The notes under the pieces: generated by a model
What the model was told of the DNA's origin: nothing
The model's input: only the letters and a program-made list of their open reading frames with translations
Database searches by the model: none
Program-made: the position numbers and the translations under genes
Part shown: positions 31,959-37,226 of the stretch, piece after piece
Numbering within the stretch: the first letter of the stretch is position 1
How the letters are laid out: every line of letters starts with the position of its first letter
Source: an uncultured Spirochaetales bacterium
GTDB lineage: Bacteria; Spirochaetota; Spirochaetia; Sphaerochaetales; Sphaerochaetaceae
Reading direction: 5' to 3'
Length of the DNA: 37,226 nt
Assembly: GCA_902781545.1 (NCBI GenBank)
Contig: CACZJR010000024.1
Span: 1-37,226, forward strand

Positions 31959-33426
31959 TGTTAACCTCTTTCTCAAGTATTGCTATCGCGCGCTCAATGC
32001 GCCTGTAACTCTCTTCTTTGCCCAACAGACGGATACAGCTGAACGGCGGCGGGCTCACGGCCATTCCTGTAACAGCGGTTCTGAGCGGATTGAAGACTCC
32101 CGCATTCTTGATTCCGAGCTTCTGAGCAAGGTCCATGAGATCCTGCTGGAGCTCCTCGTCGTTCTTTCCGGCATCAAGGCCGGCCTTCACTGTCTCATAC
32201 ACGTTCTTAAGCGCATTCAGTGTTCCGGCGGCATCCATCTTCTTCGGAATCAAAAGCGCAGCCTCGGGCTCACCCTTGTCCTTCAGGAACTCGACCATCG
32301 GGACGATGTCCGACAGAAGCGTGATCCTGTCGCGGATTCCCGGGACAAATGCCACAAGGCGGTCACGTGAGCTCTCATCCAGAAGACCTGCGTCCTTCAG
32401 ATAAGGCATCAGGAGATCTGCAAGCTCCTCATCGCCCTTGCGGCGGATGTACTGGGCGTTGAACCAGTCAAGCTTCTGGTAGTCGAATACTCCGGGAGCC
32501 TTGTTGATCTTCTCAAGGGAGAAGCACTTCTCAAGCTCCTCACGTGTGAAGAACTCCTTCTCTCCGTCATATGACCAGCCTACCAGGCTCACATAGTTCA
32601 GCAGTGCCTCCGGCAGATAGCCTTTCTGCCTGAAGTCCCTGACACTTGTGGAGCCGTGGCGCTTTGAGAGCTTGTGCCCGTCATTTCCCATGACCATTGG
32701 CAGATGGCAGTAGGTCGGAACCTGCCAGCCGAATGCCTCATAGAGGATCACGTGAAGCGGTCCGGAAGGAATCCACTCCTGTGCCCTCATGATATGGGTG
32801 ATTCCCATCAGATGGTCGTCTATGACATTCGCAAGATGATATGTCGGGAATCCGTCGGACTTGAGCAGGACAGGATCCGGACTGATGTCCTTGTTGTCCC
32901 TTGTGATGTCACCCATCAGGACATCGTGGAAGGTCGTGCTTCCCTCTCTGGGAACCTTGAGCCTGATGACAGGGCGGATACCCTGGGCCTCAAGCTCAGC
33001 CCTCTGCTCTGCGGTGAGATCCCTGCAGTGTCCGTCATATCCCTGGACAGGACTCTTCTCCTCCATCTGCTTCTGTCTGAGGGCCTCAAGGCGCTCGGCT
33101 GAGCAGTAGCAGTAATAGGCCTTGCCCATATCAACGAGCTTCTTGGCGTATTCCTGGTAGATGGCGAATCTCTCACTCTGGATGTATGGTCCGTACGGGC
33201 CGCCTACAACAGGGCCCTCATCCCATTTGACACCAAGCCATTCCAGGGTATCGTAAAGGTCCTGGAGAGACTCGTCGCTGTAACGCTCGCGGTCGGTATC
33301 CTCAACCCTGAGGATGAACTTGCCGCCGTTCGCCTTGGCGAAGAAATAGTTGAAAAGCGCTGTCCTGACACCGCCGATGTGCTGAAGGCCTGTCGGCGAT
33401 GGTGCATATCTGACTCTTACACTCAT
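31951..33426 (-). CDS. gltX: Glutamyl-tRNA synthetase
   Basis: This class I synthetase charges tRNA-Glu (and possibly tRNA-Gln in organisms lacking GlnRS). The 491-residue protein begins SVRVRYAPSPTG with the HIGH motif as HIGG (16-19). It has KLSKRHG near residue 250 and helical anticodon-binding domains in the C-terminal half. ATG at 33426 follows GGAG by 7 nt and is preferred over a GTG four codons upstream. First of three overlapping or abutting synthetase genes. Confidence 0.95.
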   Translation of the reverse strand: MSVRVRYAPSPTGLQHIGGVRTALFNYFFAKANGGKFILRVEDTDRERYSDESLQDLYDTLEWLGVKWDEGPVVGGPYGPYIQSERFAIYQEYAKKLVDMGKAYYCYCSAERLEALRQKQMEEKSPVQGYDGHCRDLTAEQRAELEAQGIRPVIRLKVPREGSTTFHDVLMGDITRDNKDISPDPVLLKSDGFPTYHLANVIDDHLMGITHIMRAQEWIPSGPLHVILYEAFGWQVPTYCHLPMVMGNDGHKLSKRHGSTSVRDFRQKGYLPEALLNYVSLVGWSYDGEKEFFTREELEKCFSLEKINKAPGVFDYQKLDWFNAQYIRRKGDEELADLLMPYLKDAGLLDESSRDRLVAFVPGIRDRITLLSDIVPMVEFLKDKGEPEAALLIPKKMDAAGTLNALKNVYETVKAGLDAGKNDEELQQDLMDLAQKLGIKNAGVFNPLRTAVTGMAVSPPPFSCIRLLGKEESYRRIERAIAILEKEVNNG

Positions 33427-33515
33427 TTTAAACTCCACATGGGTATTCCCATGACTGTATATTTGTATCGTAAATCGAGGTTTCTTTCAATGTATAAGGG
33501 GAAAGGCCCCGGGTC

Positions 33516-34418
33516 TTACGACCAGGGACCTTCCTTCAAAGCCTTCAGCAGGTCAATGCGGGAGCGGACTCCCATCTTGCTGAAGATGTTGGCAACATGG
33601 TTGTTCACCGTGTTGACCGAGATTGACAGCTCCTGTGCAATCTCCTTGTTGGTATAACCTTCGCAGATGAGCTGCACTACCGTGAACTCACGCTCTGATA
33701 TCTTGTAATGTGACAGGCTCTCATAATTGAGCTCCGGTTTGCTTTCCGACTCCTCCTTGTCAAGTCCGAACCTTATGTAGTTGTAGACTATGATGATTAT
33801 GGAGAAAGCCAGAACGTATATCGGGTAGCTGAATTCCGCAATCCATTCCACATAAAGCGAAAGGATCGAGAGCGGGATCAGCGAGAGGCTCACGATGTTG
33901 ATCGACAGCGCGACACCTCTTGCAGATTGATCCTCTATGCTCTTCAGGTTCACCCACAGCGTGATGATGCAGTAGACATACATCCCGAGGAAGATCAGGG
34001 TCTGGGAGAGATTCACCCAGAACGAGAAGACCTCGTTGTTGACAATCAGGGCGGCAAGCCCTATGCCGAAATATGTCATTGCCAGAGGGGTGAACCTCAG
34101 CAACTGCACCTTTCTCCAAGGCTTGGCTATCACCCAGCTCAGGAAGAACGGAAGATACACTATCACAAAGCTCATGCTGGCCATCATGGCGGTCTTGAAT
34201 ATGAAGTTGAATACAACCAGCAGATTCTCCGGCATGAAGAACAGCGATATCTTTGATGCAAGATACAGCACCATGATTCCTATAAGACAGGACTGGAAGA
34301 CGATGTACCGTACACCCCAGTCCGTCTTATGAAGAATCTGTGAGGCAATGGCTAATGCCAGAGCCATACAGGAGACCGCAATTGAAGCTGTAAAAGTGAA
34401 CAGCAGAAAACCATTCAT
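33516..34418 (-). CDS. Membrane-anchored LuxR-family transcriptional regulator
   Basis: The first ~215 residues of this 300-residue protein contain seven predicted membrane helices with short loops and no recognisable sensor domain. A charged linker (EESESKPELNYES) leads to a C-terminal LuxR/GerE helix-turn-helix (239-295: ISEREFTVVQLICEG, TNKEIAQELSISVNTVNNH, VRSRIDLL). The layout fits a one-component regulator that senses a membrane or envelope signal and binds DNA directly. ATG at 34418 has GGAG 7 nt upstream. It lies 27 bp after the RloB-like gene and about 90 bp before gltX on the same strand. Its targets are unknown. Confidence 0.85.
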   Translation of the reverse strand: MNGFLLFTFTASIAVSCMALALAIASQILHKTDWGVRYIVFQSCLIGIMVLYLASKISLFFMPENLLVVFNFIFKTAMMASMSFVIVYLPFFLSWVIAKPWRKVQLLRFTPLAMTYFGIGLAALIVNNEVFSFWVNLSQTLIFLGMYVYCIITLWVNLKSIEDQSARGVALSINIVSLSLIPLSILSLYVEWIAEFSYPIYVLAFSIIIIVYNYIRFGLDKEESESKPELNYESLSHYKISEREFTVVQLICEGYTNKEIAQELSISVNTVNNHVANIFSKMGVRSRIDLLKALKEGPWS

Positions 34419-34445
34419 ATTGCAACTCCATTTATGCGATTATTA

Positions 34446-35087
34446 TCACTGCGCAAGAACCTTGTTGTTGTGTGAGAGATCAGCGTCTCCGCAGATTTCC
34501 TTGATGTCGTCATACATCTCAACAAAAGTTGTGGCAGGGACACCGTTCTTCTTCTCGGCGATCTTGTTGTATGCGCTGGCATTGTTCACGGCCATGGCGA
34601 AGAACTTGAACAGCTTGAGGTGGATCTCACTGCCCTCGCCTGTCATGAACTCGGCTGTGGGCTTGTAGCCGGGGAAGTACTTGGCGATCTGCTGGTCGAA
34701 CTGTGATGCGTTCTCGACATAGAAGTTCGGAGCCTGCTTTGTCAGATGCAGGTACAGCCACATGCTGATGTTCGGGGTTGTCCAACCGAGCTTGACCTTC
34801 CTTGACTCAGCAAGATCCTTGAGACCCTCAAGGTCAGCCGGCTCGAGATTGAAGTCGCTCAGTCCGAAGACTGCCCATGCGGATGCGAACTTTCCGGCGA
34901 TACGTGCCTTTCCGGTTGCCTTGATGAAACTCTCCACAGAGTCTGAGGGGATGTACTCGACAGTCATGTTGACATATCTGCAGTCCTTCCTGACCCTTGA
35001 GAAATATGCTGCGATTGCTGCATTGGCAGTTGAGATGAGAATTGTCTTCCTTGGAAGTATCGGTGTTCTCTTTCTGGTCATGGTCAT
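34446..35087 (-). CDS. RloB-like protein with a degenerate active site
   Basis: The frame of this 213-residue protein matches RloB: a basic N-terminus, strand ILISTANAAIAAYF (16-29), WAVFGLSDF (71-79), GWTTPNISMWLYLHL (101-115), then helices. In RloB as I know it these positions read roughly EGxxTE...Y, VFDxDEF and SNPxFExWLLLHF; those Glu, Asp and Asn residues form the TOPRIM-like metal site. Here they are Thr/Ala, Gly/Ser and Thr/Ser, so nuclease activity should be lost. The start overlaps the ATPase gene's stop by 4 bases, which implies a coupled pair. The assignment rests on the pattern and on the partner; a plain unknown protein is the alternative. Confidence 0.6.
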   Translation of the reverse strand: MTMTRKRTPILPRKTILISTANAAIAAYFSRVRKDCRYVNMTVEYIPSDSVESFIKATGKARIAGKFASAWAVFGLSDFNLEPADLEGLKDLAESRKVKLGWTTPNISMWLYLHLTKQAPNFYVENASQFDQQIAKYFPGYKPTAEFMTGEGSEIHLKLFKFFAMAVNNASAYNKIAEKKNGVPATTFVEMYDDIKEICGDADLSHNNKVLAQ

Positions 35088-36343
35088 GCCTCCTCATTGA
35101 CAAAGCGGAACTCGCTTGTGATTGGAAGTGCTCCGAATGCACCGCTCTCATACATGGCACGGATCTTTCCGTTTGCCCCGATCCTGTAGTTGCTAAGCGG
35201 ATAGTAGACTGTTGATCCGAGACTGTCCTTCTCTGCGAAATAGATGCTGTCTCTTCTGAGGAGACCGTCCTCAAGCAGTGTCGGGTTGCAGTCTGCGACA
35301 ATCATCTGGCTTGCGCGCTTGCAGCCGTTTGTGAATACGCTAGTCAGATAGATCAGGACCTCCGGATGCAGGAACATGCCGTAGTCGTCAATGATCAGCA
35401 CCTTGGGCTTTGTGAATGCCTCAAAGAATGCAAGTGCGAGGAGCGAAAGTCTCTTCATTGAGAGGCTCTCTTTGGCATAAAGGCTGGACATTGTGGCGTT
35501 CTTGTTGGAGTGGAAGAAAATGACCATGTCGCCTTCGTTCGACTGCACGAACTTTCCGTCCTTGTTGTATCCGACCCTGATGTCCCTGATGTCTGTGACG
35601 TCCATGCTCCAGAAGAAGTTGATCAGCTGATCCTTCCATGCCGGATGAGCATTGAGCATTGATGCGATGTAGCGCTCTGATGAGGACCCCACACCCATCG
35701 GGAGGATGTCCAGGACCTCTGTGAACCACTTGTAGACCTCTGAGCAGGTCTCACCGCCCTTGTCCGCGGCGTTCTTGATGAAGGAGTGCCTGCAGTCAAC
35801 TGCCTTCTCGTTTCTCTTCTTGTCGCCTCTGTAGAGCTTTCCCCAGCGGACCTTGTACTGAACCTCGTCATCGAGTGAAGCGGTTGCGACTCTGTCGAAC
35901 ATGAGCTTTCTGGATGTTCCGAAGTTGTAGTAGAGCTTCTCCTCCCAGATATGATCAAGGTCAGCCTTGAGGGTGTATGTTGCGAATACCTCAGGCTCCT
36001 CTTCGGAGACGAACTCCCTGAGAAGGAATCTGACTGTGAACTCTGCCGGCTGGTTCTTTACATCATTGTATGCGAACAGTGATCCTCCGAGGACTCTTCT
36101 GAGAGGATTGGCCTCACTTGCCTCGGCGGTGATGACTCCCTTGACTGCCTCAAGGGCTCTGACAACGGTGCTCTTTCCTACACCGTTCGGTCCGATGACA
36201 GCTGTGCTCCTGAGGATCTTCAGCTTGTCAGAGATGACCTGGACCTTGGACTGGTCCATTCTCTTGTCCTTAAGGGCAGCAAATGAAACTGTCTGCGGAT
36301 CCCTTACCGACCTGAAATTGGCCATTGTAATATCAATAAGCAC
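35084..36343 (-). CDS. RloA-like AAA15-family ATPase, degenerate motifs
   Basis: This 419-residue protein follows the AAA15/RloA plan: N-terminal ITMANFRSVRD, Walker A GPNGVGKST (51-59, usually GANASGKS), ESLSMKRL (292-299, usually ESDGTKRL), and Walker B VLIIDDYGMFLHPE (315-328, usually IIDELDxSLHP). The switch region is VADCN (349-353, usually TTHN). The C-terminal LLRRDSIYFAEKD and GAFGALP blocks are well kept. ATP binding looks possible, but the catalytic Glu is Asp, the signature Gly is Ser and the switch His is gone, so hydrolysis may be slow or absent. It starts with GTG behind a perfect AAAGGAGG at 6 nt. It couples to the RloB-like gene by ATGA. Confidence 0.72.
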   Translation of the reverse strand: MLIDITMANFRSVRDPQTVSFAALKDKRMDQSKVQVISDKLKILRSTAVIGPNGVGKSTVVRALEAVKGVITAEASEANPLRRVLGGSLFAYNDVKNQPAEFTVRFLLREFVSEEEPEVFATYTLKADLDHIWEEKLYYNFGTSRKLMFDRVATASLDDEVQYKVRWGKLYRGDKKRNEKAVDCRHSFIKNAADKGGETCSEVYKWFTEVLDILPMGVGSSSERYIASMLNAHPAWKDQLINFFWSMDVTDIRDIRVGYNKDGKFVQSNEGDMVIFFHSNKNATMSSLYAKESLSMKRLSLLALAFFEAFTKPKVLIIDDYGMFLHPEVLIYLTSVFTNGCKRASQMIVADCNPTLLEDGLLRRDSIYFAEKDSLGSTVYYPLSNYRIGANGKIRAMYESGAFGALPITSEFRFVNEEA

Positions 36344-36369
36344 TATAGGCCTCCTTTATCGTGGCAACG

Positions 36370-37005
36370 TCACAGATTCAGGCTCTCCATCCTGGCGCAG
36401 ATCTGCGGAAACGCATCAAGACAAGCCCTGAGCTTCCCCGGAAGACTTCTGTCGCCATGGTTGTCATCCGCTATGATGTCAACCAGGTCCCTCTGAATGT
36501 ACGGCATTGCCGACTTATTCTCTATGCCTGACACATTGACCTGTATCCAGGCACCCATATCCTTGAGCATCTGAAACGTCTCTCCCTGCGGCCTCAGCCA
36601 CGGGTAGCGCTCCACGTGGGCGATTATCGGCTCCAGCCCCTGGTCCAGAAGCTGCTGCAGCTTGCGGTCCAGTCCGATCGGCTTGGCCGATACCGGGAAC
36701 TCCACAAGGGCATACCTTCCGGCAATCGGGATTGTCCTGACCTCTGTCTGGCTGCCCAGGTACAGCTCCGCTCCGAGTATCGTGCGGATCCCCACCTTGG
36801 CCGCATCCTCCGATGCAAGACGGAAGTTCTCCCTGATGTTCTCCACCCTTGTCTTCACCGTCGGGTGAAAGATGTGCGGCGTCAGAACCAGGGTATCTAT
36901 CCCGTGCTTCCTGTACTCCAGAAGAAGAGCCCTGTACAGCTCCCTGGTCTGGACTCCATGGTCTACACCGAACAGAAGATGTGAATGCAGGTCCAAACGG
37001 TTCAT
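36370..37005 (-). CDS. CpsB/YwqE-like PHP-domain phosphatase
   Basis: This 211-residue PHP-domain protein resembles the manganese-dependent tyrosine phosphatases CpsB/CapC/YwqE that control polysaccharide synthesis kinases. Visible motifs are DLHSHLLFGVDHGV at the N-terminus (usually HxHxLPGIDDGA, so one Asp is His), TPHIFHP, GAELYLGS, HVERYPWL and ADDNHGD (usually SDAHN). The metal-site changes may alter metal use. No ribosome binding site is evident; an AT-rich TAAAAT lies just before the ATG. The next gene starts 26 bp downstream, so it may head the operon with the RloA/RloB-like pair. No matching tyrosine kinase gene is seen in the window. Confidence 0.78.
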   Translation of the reverse strand: MNRLDLHSHLLFGVDHGVQTRELYRALLLEYRKHGIDTLVLTPHIFHPTVKTRVENIRENFRLASEDAAKVGIRTILGAELYLGSQTEVRTIPIAGRYALVEFPVSAKPIGLDRKLQQLLDQGLEPIIAHVERYPWLRPQGETFQMLKDMGAWIQVNVSGIENKSAMPYIQRDLVDIIADDNHGDRSLPGKLRACLDAFPQICARMESLNL

Positions 37006-37068
37006 AGCATTTTAGATTTTAAAGGAAAATGCCAAACAATGGAAGAAGTTTGTGGAAAAATAATAATC

Positions 37069-37097
37069 AGGCCATCGTTTGCAAAAAACAATGGCCT
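37069..37097 (-). terminator. Terminator for a leftward transcript entering from beyond the window
   Basis: A 12-bp stem (AGGCCATTGTTT/AAACGATGGCCT on the minus strand, one G-U pair) with a 5-nt loop is followed by GATTATTATTTTT. Confidence 0.75.
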
Positions 37098-37226
37098 ATA
37101 TCACTTAAAATGTAAATAAAAATGACTTTTTTCAAGAATTTAATTTAGCTTGTGGTATTATATATTTTTATGGAATAGAAAATTTAATCAAACCTGATCT
37201 AAAAAAAAGTTTATTTAAATTTAAAA
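37098..37226. other. Very AT-rich non-coding end of the window
   Basis: These bases are mostly A and T, with stops in all frames and no gene. Together with 37010-37068 they form the lowest-GC stretch here and may mark the edge of a horizontally acquired region or a regulatory zone for a gene outside the window. Confidence 0.5.

Overview
The window most resembles a chromosomal segment of a spirochaete, probably of the Sphaerochaeta type (Spirochaetota). The support is indirect: a TP0108/BB0727-type phosphofructokinase, an archaeal-type UMP kinase, an unusually long PRPP synthetase, a Zn-ribbon L28 protein, signal-peptide outer-membrane and lipoprotein genes, and two tRNA genes without an encoded CCA. 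Most genes are housekeeping and similar in base composition. The last ~200 bases are sharply AT-rich.

Layout. 1-2.8 kb: a very acidic Glu/Pro-rich protein translationally coupled to a HAD phosphatase. 2.8-7.0 kb (minus): an aminotransferase behind prs, a lamin-tail-domain lipoprotein and a DUF5655 protein. 7.3-13.0 kb: trxA, an orphan ssb with a structured leader, an SDR, UMP kinase + AEC transporter, ndk, and a lipid kinase overlapping a DUF5662 gene. 13.3-18.1 kb: recQ overlapping a galactokinase-like gene, rpmB, a membrane protein, nth and tRNA-Pro. 18.1-22.2 kb: an SDR epimerase + Cof-type HAD pair divergent from phosphofructokinase, a NimA-like flavoprotein and a GNAT. 22.2-26.9 kb is the most accessory-like part: a secreted protein, a decayed rhuM flanked by a duplicated gene end, an SGNH hydrolase, an outer-membrane barrel, and tRNA-Arg with a duplicated 3' end. 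27-29.4 kb: a small membrane protein, YhcH/DUF386, an Ogg-type glycosylase and MntP. 29.4-37.0 kb (all minus): a CpsB-like PHP phosphatase, an AAA15/RloA-like ATPase, an RloB-like protein, a membrane-anchored LuxR regulator, then gltX-glyS-tyrS.

Main discoveries. (1) The overlapping RloA-like/RloB-like pair keeps the family frameworks, but the residues I expect in both active sites are replaced. This looks like a repurposed or inactivated relative of anti-phage ATPase/TOPRIM pairs. (2) Four copies of an upstream element share exactly TGAAAT-N17-CGTA, resembling an ECF-sigma promoter. They lie before ssb, recQ, the LTD lipoprotein and the rhuM relic. (3) Several genes have a -10 box only 5-8 nt before the start codon and no ribosome binding site, which implies leaderless mRNAs. 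(4) Two duplicated 3' ends, one of a protein gene and one of tRNA-Arg, look like footprints of past integration or recombination.

All family assignments come from reading motifs by eye; no searches were run.
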